Source of the DNA: Polaribacter sp. Hel1_33_78
Lineage (GTDB): Bacteria; Bacteroidota; Bacteroidia; Flavobacteriales; Flavobacteriaceae
DNA: 64,000 nt
Assembly (NCBI RefSeq): GCF_900106075.1
Contig: NZ_LT629794.1
Span: 1,468,001 to 1,532,000 of the forward strand
Direction: 5' to 3'
Shown here: positions 7,819 through 17,100 of the stretch, in pieces
Layout: each line of letters opens with the position of its first letter
Numbering within the stretch: the stretch's first letter is position 1
The notes under the pieces: model-generated
The model's input: only the letters and a program-made list of their open reading frames with translations
The model's database searches: none
Told to the model about the DNA's origin: nothing
Translations under genes and position numbers: made by a program

Positions 7819-9018
7819 ATGAACCTACACGAATATCAAGGAAAAGAAATATTAAATAGTTTTGGAGTTAGAATTCAAAGAGGAATTGTTGCTAGCACTC
7901 CTGCTGAAGCAGTTGCTGCAGCAAAAAAACTGACAGAAGACACAGGAACTGGTTGGCATGTTATAAAAGCTCAGGTTCATGCTGGTGGTAGAGGAAAAGG
8001 TGGTGGAGTAAAGTTGGCAAAAAACTTAGACCAAGTACTAAGTATTTCTGATGATATTTTGGGAATGATGTTGATTACCCCTCAAACTTCAGCTGAAGGA
8101 AAGTTGGTAAATCAAGTTTTAATTTGTGAAGACGTGTACTACCCTGGAGATGCAGAGCCAGATGAATATTATATGTCTGTACTTTTAAACAGAGCTACTG
8201 GTAAAAATATGATTATGTATTCTACAGAAGGTGGAATGGATATAGAAACTGTTGCAGAAGAAACGCCACATTTAATTTTTACAGAAGAAATAGATCCTTT
8301 ATTAGGAATTATGCCATTTCAAGCACGTAAAGTTGCTTTTAATTTAGGACTTTCTGGAATGGCTTTTAAGGAAATGACAAAATTTGTGACAGCTTTATAC
8401 ACAGCGTATATTAAGTCTGACTCAGCTATGTTTGAAATAAACCCTGTTTTAAAAACTTCAGATTCTAAAATAATGGCTGTAGATGCTAAAGTTTCTTTGG
8501 ATGAAAATGCATTATACCGTCATAAAGATTATGCAGCGATGCGTGATTTACGCGAGGAAAACCCAATTGAAGTAGAAGCAAAAGCTGCTGGTTTAAACTA
8601 TGTAGATTTAGATGGAAATGTAGGTTGTATGGTAAATGGAGCTGGTTTGGCAATGGGAACCATGGATTTAATTAAGGAATCTGGTGGTGAACCTGCTAAC
8701 TTTTTAGATGTTGGTGGTACTGCTGATGCGCAAAGAGTTGAAACTGCTTTTGGTATTATTTTAAAAGACCCTGCTGTAAAAGCAATTTTAGTAAATATAT
8801 TTGGTGGAATTGTTCGTTGTGATAGAGTTGCACAAGGTGTTGTAGATGCATACAAAAGTATGGGAGACAAAATTAATGTGCCAATCATTTGCAGATTACA
8901 AGGTACAAATGCTAAAGAGGCAAAAGAATTAATTGACAATTCTGGAATGGAAATTATTTCGGCTACAGAATTTCAAGAAGCTGCAGACAAAGTGCAAGAA
9001 GTTTTAGAAGCTTCATAA
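7819..9018 (+). CDS. sucC: Succinate-CoA ligase, beta subunit
   Basis: A 399-residue ADP-forming succinyl-CoA synthetase beta subunit, which makes succinate and ATP from succinyl-CoA in the TCA cycle as a complex with SucD. The MNLHEYQGKEIL start, the KAQVHAGGRGKGGGVKLAK ATP-grasp segment near residues 45-65, FEINPV near 210 and the GGTAD and NIFGGIVRCD motifs are characteristic. Length is normal. I chose ATG 7819 because the N-terminus matches the family and the GTG at 7795 falls in the promoter. sucD is not adjacent, which is usual in many Bacteroidota. A hairpin terminator follows, so it is probably monocistronic. Confidence 0.97.
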   Translation: MNLHEYQGKEILNSFGVRIQRGIVASTPAEAVAAAKKLTEDTGTGWHVIKAQVHAGGRGKGGGVKLAKNLDQVLSISDDILGMMLITPQTSAEGKLVNQVLICEDVYYPGDAEPDEYYMSVLLNRATGKNMIMYSTEGGMDIETVAEETPHLIFTEEIDPLLGIMPFQARKVAFNLGLSGMAFKEMTKFVTALYTAYIKSDSAMFEINPVLKTSDSKIMAVDAKVSLDENALYRHKDYAAMRDLREENPIEVEAKAAGLNYVDLDGNVGCMVNGAGLAMGTMDLIKESGGEPANFLDVGGTADAQRVETAFGIILKDPAVKAILVNIFGGIVRCDRVAQGVVDAYKSMGDKINVPIICRLQGTNAKEAKELIDNSGMEIISATEFQEAADKVQEVLEAS

Positions 9019-9041
9019 AAGTTTCTTTTTATAATATATTT

Positions 9042-9070
9042 AAAGCTTCACAATTTTGTGAGGCTTTTTA
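9042..9070 (+). terminator. Intrinsic terminator after sucC
   Basis: AAAGCTTCACA (9042-9052) pairs with TGTGAGGCTTT (9057-9067) around an ATTT loop, with one T-G wobble, followed by a T-rich run. Confidence 0.85.
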
Positions 9071-9082
9071 TTTTTAAATTGA

Positions 9083-9115
9083 TTGAAGGTAAAAAGTTTA
9101 ATATTGATATTTTTG
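9083..9115 (+). promoter_or_regulatory. Predicted promoter of the 9150 gene (TTG-N22-TATTTTTG)
   Basis: TTG at 9083-9085 and TATTTTTG at 9108-9115 with a 22 bp gap. Box and spacing are the same as for sucC. A leader of about 29 nt is expected. Confidence 0.65.
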
Positions 9116-9149
9116 ATTTATATTGTGAAGCTCAAATAATGCATAAATC

Positions 9150-9716
9150 ATGAAAAAAATTTTATTTTTATTGCTGTTTCCATTACAATTAATCGCGCAG
9201 GAAGTACCAAATTCAGTATTATTTTGGAATACTTTACAAGAACATTGTGGCAAGGCATATGAAGGAAAAATACTTGCAGGAGCTAAAGAAGGAGATGGTT
9301 TTACAGGAGAAAAATTAGTGATGCATGTTCGTTCTTGTCAAGAAAGAACTATCAGAATTCCTTTTTTTGTTGGTGATGATAAATCTAGAACCTGGGTTTT
9401 TACAATTAGTGAGGATAACTTAATTACTTTAAAACACGATCATAGACATAAAGATGGTTCTGAAGATAAGATAACACAATATGGTGGTTCTAATCCAAAT
9501 ACTGGTTTAGCAGATATTCAATTTTTTCCAGCAGATCAGGAAACATCTAGCTTAATTTCTTATGCTTCTAATAATGTTTGGTGGGTTACTCTAGATGAAA
9601 CAAGTTTTACTTATAATTTAAGAAGAATAGGAACGGATAGGTTCTTTTCTGTAAAATTCGATTTAACAAAAGAAATTGAAACGCCCAGTGCTCCTTGGGG
9701 TGAAAAAAAGTACTAG
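9150..9716 (+). CDS. Secreted protein of unknown function
   Basis: A 188-residue protein with a clear signal peptide (KKILFLLLFPLQLIAQ, cleavage near residue 17). The mature part has two cysteines (EHCGKAY near 33 and RSCQERT near 62), a polar HDHRHKDGSEDK segment near 110 and a conserved-looking SAPWG motif near the C-terminus. I have a weak memory of similar flavobacterial hypothetical proteins but know no function. There is no T9SS tail, so it is probably periplasmic. It has its own promoter and stands alone between sucC and the metal ATPase. Confidence 0.8.
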   Translation: MKKILFLLLFPLQLIAQEVPNSVLFWNTLQEHCGKAYEGKILAGAKEGDGFTGEKLVMHVRSCQERTIRIPFFVGDDKSRTWVFTISEDNLITLKHDHRHKDGSEDKITQYGGSNPNTGLADIQFFPADQETSSLISYASNNVWWVTLDETSFTYNLRRIGTDRFFSVKFDLTKEIETPSAPWGEKKY

Positions 9717-9789
9717 TTATGTAGTACTTTTCTTCTATTATGAAAAAGCTAAATATGATGTTTTGCATTATTTCTGAATAAACTCTTTT

Positions 9790-11976
9790 TTATATTTCAT
9801 ATTTCAATAGCCGCAAAGCATTTATAACAACAAATAGGGTAGAACCTTCATGACCAACCACGGCCGGTCCGATTGCTATTGTTCCCATGATTGTCAAAGG
9901 AACTAAAAGAGCGACCATGCTTAAACTGATAATTAAGTTTTGCTTTATGATTAGTTTTGCTTTTCTACTAAGACCAATAGCAAATGGAAGATTATCTAGC
10001 TTATCGGCCATCAAAGCAATATCTGCTGTTTCTAAAGCAACATCTGAACCTGCAGCTCCCATAGCAATACCTACTGTACTTTTTGCCATGGCTGGAGCAT
10101 CATTAACTCCATCTCCCACCATTGCGACACTACCTTCTCGCTTTTTTAGTTGTTCTATTGCTTTAACTTTATCTTCTGGGAGTAGATCACCCATTGGGTC
10201 GGTTATTCCTATATTTTTAGCGATTGCATCCGCTACTTTTTGATTATCTCCTGTGAGCATAATCATTCGTTTAATTCCCATTTTTTTTAAAGTGGATAGG
10301 GTTGTAATGGCTTCAGGACGCGCAATATCCATTACTGAAATAATGCCTAGGTAGGTGTCATCTTGATGAATAATCATAGAGGTATGTCCACCTGATTCGA
10401 GTTCCGACATTTTTAGGTTCATCTCTTGAGGGATTTTTTTCCCAGTTAACTCTTCAAAAAGTCTTCGATTCCCAATATGCACCAAACAGCCATTCCAATT
10501 TGCCTGAATGCCTCTTGCAATTAATGCTTTTAAATTTTCTGCCGCAGGAATATCGATATTTCCTAATTCTTTTTTTCCTCCCTCAACGATAGCCGTAGCC
10601 AAAGGATGGTCACTTAATGTCTCCACTGCAATGGCGACTTTTAATAAATGTGTTTTACTAATAGTTCCAAATGGAATCGCATGTGTTAGGGTAGGCCTGC
10701 CTTCTGTTAGCGTTCCAGTTTTGTCAAAAGCAATTGCACTTAATCTTCCTAACTCTTCTAGAGGTCTACCACCTTTAATTAATACCCCATGATGAGCAGC
10801 TTTTGCAATTCCTGCCAATACAGCACTTGGAGTCGAAATGGCTAATGCGCAAGGGGAAGCAGCAATTAATACAGACATGGCTCTGTAAAAACTCTGTTGA
10901 AAGGTTTCATCAATAACTAGGAAAGTGAATAATAAAAATATTACTAAAACTAAAACGGAAGGAACATAGTATTTTTCAAACTTATCGGTGAGGTGTTGTG
11001 TTGGTGACTTTTGTGTTTCGGCTTCTTTTACTAAAGTAATTAATCGAGAAAGGGTGCTATCCTTTGCTTGCTTCAAGACTTTAATTTCTAGTGCTCCGCT
11101 GCCATTCATTGTACCTGCAAAAACTCTGTGTTCTGGTAGTATTTTTTTTATATCTTCTTCATTTTTCCAATTGAGACAAGAGTATTTATCGACTGGCATA
11201 CTTTCACCTGTTATAGATGCCTGATTGACGGGGCTTGATCCTTCTGCAACAACACCGTCCGCTCCGATTTTAGAATTAGGTTTGACAACAATAACATCGC
11301 CTATATTCAGATGCTCAACAGGCACTTCAATCAATCTACCATTGTATTTGACTAAAGCGACATTAGGAACTAAATCAGAAAGTGCTGTAATAGATTTTCT
11401 CGCTCGTTTCATGGCATAATGCTCCAAGGCATGGCCCAAACTAAATAAAAAAAGTAATAAAGCACTTTCACCCCACTTACCTAAAATTGAAGCCCCTATT
11501 GCCGCGAAAACCATTAGAAAATCTATTTGAAACTTTCTTCTCAGTAAACCTTTACCCGCAGTAATAAAGGTAAAAAAACCTCCGAAGACAGCTCCAATAA
11601 TAAAAAGGGTGGTAGCCATATTATCAGAGATAGAGGTAAAAGAAAAAATAACCCCTAGAACCCAGCAGATTCCGCTTATAATTGAGAAATAAAGTTCCGT
11701 ATTTTCTCCTAGAATATGGAGATAAGTGTTTGCACTATCTTTTTTGTACGGTTGCTCATTATCAGTTTTGACACTGACAATATTTAAACCTAGTTTTTTA
11801 ACTGATTTAATAATGTCAGATTGACTTGTTTGATGAGCATTCCACTCCACTTGTATCACTCCTAAAGCTGAAATAGAAACATTATAAATTCCTCTTTTTT
11901 TTCTTAAAACTTGCTCAATACTGCTATATTCTTGTGCATGCTGATTTTTCTCTACTTCAATATTGAGTTTATACAT
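9790..11976 (-). CDS. P1B-type metal-exporting ATPase, subgroup P1B-4-like
   Basis: A heavy-metal P-type ATPase of about 728 residues from ATG 11976, or 756 from ATG 12060. The actuator motif ITGESMPVD, the phosphorylation motif DKTGTLT, the SDHPLA His-Pro motif and MVGDGVNDAP are all present. The membrane metal site reads SPC (AASPCALAIS) instead of CPC, and the last helix region has HEGST. Together these mark subgroup P1B-4, linked to Co, Zn or Fe export. The N-terminus resembles an HMA domain without its CxxC metal site. I prefer ATG 11976 (YKLNIEVEKN start). No regulator is next to it, so the metal is unproven. Confidence 0.9.
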   Translation of the reverse strand: MYKLNIEVEKNQHAQEYSSIEQVLRKKRGIYNVSISALGVIQVEWNAHQTSQSDIIKSVKKLGLNIVSVKTDNEQPYKKDSANTYLHILGENTELYFSIISGICWVLGVIFSFTSISDNMATTLFIIGAVFGGFFTFITAGKGLLRRKFQIDFLMVFAAIGASILGKWGESALLLFLFSLGHALEHYAMKRARKSITALSDLVPNVALVKYNGRLIEVPVEHLNIGDVIVVKPNSKIGADGVVAEGSSPVNQASITGESMPVDKYSCLNWKNEEDIKKILPEHRVFAGTMNGSGALEIKVLKQAKDSTLSRLITLVKEAETQKSPTQHLTDKFEKYYVPSVLVLVIFLLFTFLVIDETFQQSFYRAMSVLIAASPCALAISTPSAVLAGIAKAAHHGVLIKGGRPLEELGRLSAIAFDKTGTLTEGRPTLTHAIPFGTISKTHLLKVAIAVETLSDHPLATAIVEGGKKELGNIDIPAAENLKALIARGIQANWNGCLVHIGNRRLFEELTGKKIPQEMNLKMSELESGGHTSMIIHQDDTYLGIISVMDIARPEAITTLSTLKKMGIKRMIMLTGDNQKVADAIAKNIGITDPMGDLLPEDKVKAIEQLKKREGSVAMVGDGVNDAPAMAKSTVGIAMGAAGSDVALETADIALMADKLDNLPFAIGLSRKAKLIIKQNLIISLSMVALLVPLTIMGTIAIGPAVVGHEGSTLFVVINALRLLKYEI

Positions 11977-12144
11977 GTTTAATTTATAGGTACTTTGAAT
12001 ATTTTCGAATTCCTTTTTTGGGCACAGGAGAAAGTTATCACTTATATAGCAGTATTTCAATGACTTTTATCAGTCGTTACTGAAATAAGTTCAATAGATC
12101 TAATAAAGCAATATTTTTGATCTTTTAGAAATAAAAAAAAATAG

Positions 12145-14133
12145 TTATAATTGCTCTCTCAAAACGGCAATTTCATCACGCAATTTTGCAGCCACAATAA
12201 AGTCTAATTCTTTCGCTGCAGCTTCCATATGCTTGCGTTTCTGTCTAATACGTTTCTCTATTTCTTCTTTTGGTAAGTACTGTAAATCTTGTTCAGCAGC
12301 AACTTGTTTTGCATTATCATAATGATAACTAGAAACTGCAGATTTAGATAAGGTGTCATCAATTTTTTTGTTAATCTGAGTAGGAGTGATGTTGTGTTTA
12401 GAATTATATGCTATTTGCTTTTCTCTTCTCCTGTCTGTTTCATCGATAGTTTTTTGCATGCTATTGGTCATTTTATCAGCATATAAAATTGCTAAACCAT
12501 TGATGTTTCTCGCTGCTCTACCCACTGTTTGTGTTATAGATCTATGACTTCTTAGAAAACCTTCTTTATCAGCATCTAAAATAGCAACCAAAGATACTTC
12601 TGGTAAGTCTAAACCTTCTCTTAAAAGATTTACGCCAATTAAAACATCAAATAAACCTTTACGTAAATCTTGCATGATTTCCACACGCTCTAAAGTATCT
12701 ACATCAGAATGAATGTATCTACATCGAATATCAACTCTAGCAAGATATTTTGTTAGTTCTTCTGCCATTCTTTTAGTTAAGGTTGTAACCAAAGTCCGTT
12801 CGTCTTTCTCAACACGAATCTGAATTTCTTCAATTAAATCATCGATTTGATTTAAACTTGGGCGAATTTCTATAATTGGATCTAATAAACCCGTTGGTCT
12901 AATTATTTGTTCTACAAATACGCCCTCTGTTTTCTGCAGTTCGTAATCTGCAGGAGTTGCGCTTACAAAAATGGTTTGATTTTGTATCGCTTCAAATTCA
13001 TCAAATTTCAAAGGACGATTGTCCATAGCTGCAGGTAATCTAAATCCATATTCGACCAAGTTTTCTTTTCTACTTCTATCGCCTCCATACATGGCATGAG
13101 TTTGTGGAATAGTTACATGGCTTTCATCAATTACCATTAAGTAATCATCAGGAAAATAGTCTAACAAACAGAAAGGTCTTGTTCCAGGTTTACGACCATC
13201 TAAATAACGTGAGTAGTTTTCAATTCCTGAACAATATCCAAGTTCACGAATCATTTCAAGATCAAATTCTGTGCGTTCTTTTAGACGTTTTGCTTCTAAA
13301 TGTTTGCCTATTTCCTTAAAATAATCAACTTGTTTCATCATATCTTCTTGGATTTGATGAATGGCATTTTGTAAAACATCAGGAGAAGTTACAAAGAGGT
13401 TTGCAGGATAAATAGTGAGTTCTTGAAAGCTTTCAATTATTGCGTTGCTCTCTAAATCAAAAGATTCTATTTCTTCAATTTCATCTCCAAAAAAGTGTAT
13501 CCTATATCCATTATCACCATAAGAAGGATATATAGTTACCACATCACCTTTAACTTTAAAAGTTCCACTTTTAATGTCTACTTCTGTTCTAGAATATAAA
13601 CTTTGAACAAGTTGGTGTAAAAATTTTGTACGTTCTATTTGCTGACCAACTTCAACAGGAATTACGTTTTTCTTAAATTCTGTAGGATTTCCAATTCCGT
13701 ATAAACAAGAAACTGAGGCCACAACTAAAACATCTCGTCTACCAGAAAGTAGGGAAGAGGTGGTGCTTAAACGCAAACGCTCTATATCCTCATTAATAGA
13801 TAAATCTTTTTCAATGTAGGTTCCTGTTACAGGAATGTATGCCTCTGGCTGATAATAGTCGTAATAAGAAACAAAATATTCTACAGCATTTTCAGGAAAA
13901 AATTGTTTAAACTCCGAATATAATTGAGCTGCTAATGTTTTATTATGAGCTAAAACTAACGTTGGTTTTTTGACTTCCTTTACAACATTAGCCACGGTAA
14001 AAGTTTTACCTGAACCAGTTACTCCTAATAAGGTTTGAAATTTTTCACCTCCAAGTATATTTTGTGCAAGTTCTTTAATCGCTTGGGGTTGATCTCCTGT
14101 TGGAGAAAATTCTGATATCAATTTAAATTCCAT
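12145..14133 (-). CDS. uvrB: Excinuclease ABC subunit B
   Basis: A 662-residue UvrB, the damage-verifying helicase of nucleotide excision repair, which works with UvrA and UvrC. Visible are Walker A GVTGSGKTFT near residue 40, the beta-hairpin region FVSYYDYYQPEAYIP, the DESHVT helicase motif II near 336, the VGRAARN motif VI, and a C-terminal UVR motif (AAAKELDFIVAAKLRDEI) that binds UvrC. Length is normal. A perfect 15-bp hairpin lies 7 nt before its ATG, and a near-consensus -7 box (TATTTTTA, 14145-14138) sits 4 nt before the ATG. Confidence 0.97.
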   Translation of the reverse strand: MEFKLISEFSPTGDQPQAIKELAQNILGGEKFQTLLGVTGSGKTFTVANVVKEVKKPTLVLAHNKTLAAQLYSEFKQFFPENAVEYFVSYYDYYQPEAYIPVTGTYIEKDLSINEDIERLRLSTTSSLLSGRRDVLVVASVSCLYGIGNPTEFKKNVIPVEVGQQIERTKFLHQLVQSLYSRTEVDIKSGTFKVKGDVVTIYPSYGDNGYRIHFFGDEIEEIESFDLESNAIIESFQELTIYPANLFVTSPDVLQNAIHQIQEDMMKQVDYFKEIGKHLEAKRLKERTEFDLEMIRELGYCSGIENYSRYLDGRKPGTRPFCLLDYFPDDYLMVIDESHVTIPQTHAMYGGDRSRKENLVEYGFRLPAAMDNRPLKFDEFEAIQNQTIFVSATPADYELQKTEGVFVEQIIRPTGLLDPIIEIRPSLNQIDDLIEEIQIRVEKDERTLVTTLTKRMAEELTKYLARVDIRCRYIHSDVDTLERVEIMQDLRKGLFDVLIGVNLLREGLDLPEVSLVAILDADKEGFLRSHRSITQTVGRAARNINGLAILYADKMTNSMQKTIDETDRRREKQIAYNSKHNITPTQINKKIDDTLSKSAVSSYHYDNAKQVAAEQDLQYLPKEEIEKRIRQKRKHMEAAAKELDFIVAAKLRDEIAVLREQL

Positions 14134-14140
14134 ATGGTAA

Positions 14141-14175
14141 AAATACGGATACTTTGTAAAAAAGTATCCGTATTT
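14141..14175. terminator. Perfect 15-bp hairpin between the large T9SS gene and uvrB
   Basis: AAATACGGATACTTT (14141-14155) and its exact complement (14161-14175) surround a 5-nt GTAAA loop. On the minus strand it is 23 nt after the stop of the large surface protein and 7 nt before uvrB, with a short T run. It may terminate the surface-protein transcript, affect uvrB, or both. Confidence 0.7.
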
Positions 14176-14198
14176 ATTTAAGATTTAAAAAGCAATAT

Positions 14199-17100
14199 TT
14201 ATTTTCTAATCAATGAAAAATTTCCTTTTTTGTTGATAGTTGGTTTTGTTTTATCTGCAGGGATTAAGGTAACGCTAAACCAATAATCATCAGAAGAAAG
14301 TGTTTTTCCGTTATATGTGCCGTCCCAACCTTGTTCATCAATTTGCAGTTGTGCAACTAGTTTTCCATACCTATTAAAAATATTAATACTACTATTAGGA
14401 TAAAAAGTTTTATTAGCCCCTTTAACCAACCAATAATCGTTCTCTCCGTCAGAATTTGGTGTAAAGAATTTAGGAAATTGAATTACGGAAACTAATAACT
14501 TTGTGTCTGGAGAACAACCGTTTTTGTCATTGACAATAATTTCATAAATACCCCCTTCTAAGTTTTGGAAAATCGGTTCCTCTTGATATCCAGCAAAAGG
14601 AGTTCTCATATTGTCATCAGTATTTAGAATTGCAAACTGATAATCTCCCGGACCTAAATTGTTATTGATGGTGTCAATAGAGATTGATAAATTATTTTGA
14701 CTACCAATATTATTAGATTCATCAACAATAGTAACAAAATTCATTTCTAAGGTTGCGATACTAGATTCGCTTATTGTAATAGTTTCCTCTCTTGTGCACA
14801 ATGTTCCATTGGTTGAGGTTGCTGCTACTGTATAAGTTCCGCCAACTGTAACATTAACATTATCAGCTGTGCTTATTGTATCTCCATCTATATTTTTCCA
14901 AACATATGAATAGACATTCATTGCATTTTCTACCGCAATATTTAAAGGTAAATTATTTAAGCATAAAATTTGTGGAGTTGTTGCGGTGAAATCTGGTAAA
15001 GGATTAATAATAACATCAAAAGATGCATCATCATTTATGCACAAGGTTGCTTTATTTTGGATACGTACAAAAATCGTTTCTGTTGCATTTAAGTTCGTGT
15101 AAGGAGAATCTATAGCGCTATTGCCAGTTGAAGCGTCTGCAGGGTTGGCATGGAAGGTAACGATAAAATCATCCGGATCTTGAGAAGTTCCTAATATCTC
15201 TGTAATTTTCCCATCTAAATCAATAGTTTGAATAATTCCATTTGCATCATCACCATCCTCATTATTATCACATTCAGAAAGGTTAGAAATAATTTCACTG
15301 ATTGGCTCTGGGTTTACAACGACAGTAAGTGTTGATTGATCAAAAACACATCCAGTATTATTGTTTACAATTCTGATTAATAAACTTTCCTCACTAATTT
15401 TTGAAGTTGCATTAATTGTTACTCTTGTAGGGTCAGAATCATAGCTATTTTTGTCTATTCCTGTTGACGATAAATCTTCTAAATCAGTCTGGTTTTTATG
15501 ATAGGTGATTGTAAAATCATTAGGATTTTTAGTTCCTAAAATATCGACATCTCTGATTGAGATATTAATATTTTGGGCTAGACCATTTCTAACATCACCA
15601 TCTTTTATTCCAAGATCACAGACGGCTAAAACAGGAATTGGATTAGTGATTATTGGTAAAGGATTGATAATGATGTCAAAACTAGTATGAGGATTTGCAC
15701 AGCCTGATACTATATTTTGCATGTTTATAAAAATTGTTTGAGTCACAATATCACTCTCAGAGAACCCAGTAGGAACATCATTTGTAAATTGGGTAGGAGT
15801 ATCTATGTAATCAGTACTATTTGTATCTCCAGAAAAAGCAGCAAGTGCAGTTTTATAAAAAGTTACCTCAAAGTCATTTTTATTTTGACCAGTTCCAAGA
15901 AAAAGTTCGTCAATTTTTTGATTTAAATCAATATTTCGGTTGCTTCCATTTGTATAATTTCCATCAATTTCACCAGTGTCACATTCTAAGATTGGGGAAA
16001 GAGTGCTATTACTTGCAATTGGAGTTGTATTTATTTGTAAATAAAATTCGCCTAAACCTTCACAATTATTGTTTATGGTACTTAATATTTTATAATAAAT
16101 AGGAAACTGAATACCGCTAGCAATAGTAGTGATGTCAATTTTAGTGATATCATTTCTGTAATTAGTGATATCGATTTCATTTAAAGTGTTATTTCTATCA
16201 TCAGCATTTTCATAGAAAAAAACTTCTGTGTTTATGGGAGGATCAATTCCAGTAATAATGGCATTTCTATCCAAATAAAAGTTCGTTATTTTGTCTGTAT
16301 CAGAATTAGCAGCAGAATCATTTCCATCAGCATCTAAAAAATCGTCGCAGACAGAAGGTTGAATTTCATTGTAAGGATTATCTGGAGTTTTCCCCACATT
16401 TATTTTTAACTCTACGAGATTTCTAGGACAACCAAATTGTGACGTAACTCTGACAAAAACAGATTGTAAAGTATTTACTTGAACGGGGTATGAAGTTGTA
16501 TTTGTAATTTGAGAAGTTGCAGTAGCATCTTCAAAATATTCAAAAGTAGCATTTGTCGTTTCAGAAATATTTATTTCAGCGTTGGTTAAATTCACTGTTG
16601 GATTATTGTCATTAGCACTTATACATTGCTCTAATTCAGGGTTGTTTTTTAAAACCGGCAAAGGATCTACAATTAAATCTAAAGTTTTGTTGGCATCGTA
16701 ACAAGCTGTATTATCTTTGTTTTCAACTCGAATAAAAATTTGTTGAGAGTCGGTTACAGAATAAAAATTATTTTTATCGATTATAGTAGCAATATCATTT
16801 GTTTCTGCACCATTTTGAGTTGAATGATAACTAACAGGATATTGAATTCCATCTAAAGTTCCAAGAATTTCTGAATCTTTAGTGTTTAAAATAAATGTAT
16901 TTATGATTCCATCTGTATCAAGACCACTTTCTAAGTTATCACAGATTCTATAAGGTTCTGGTTGAATAGCAACAGGTAAATCGGTAATGGCTAACGTAAA
17001 TTCTGTAATAGCAAAACAAGCTTTAGGTGCATTTTTGTTTTGCACTCTGGCATAAATTATTTGTGAACTAAATGCCGTTGTGTTTGTGTATGGATTTGGT

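Noticed and set aside
8598-8939. Minus-strand open frame inside sucC
   Set aside because: It is a shadow of a well-supported gene.
9887-11419. Plus-strand open frames inside the metal ATPase gene
   Set aside because: They lie opposite a gene with clear P-type ATPase motifs and have no recognisable product.
9790-11976. Metal ATPase as part of a genomic island
   Set aside because: No integrase, tRNA or repeats flank it, and the neighbours are housekeeping genes.
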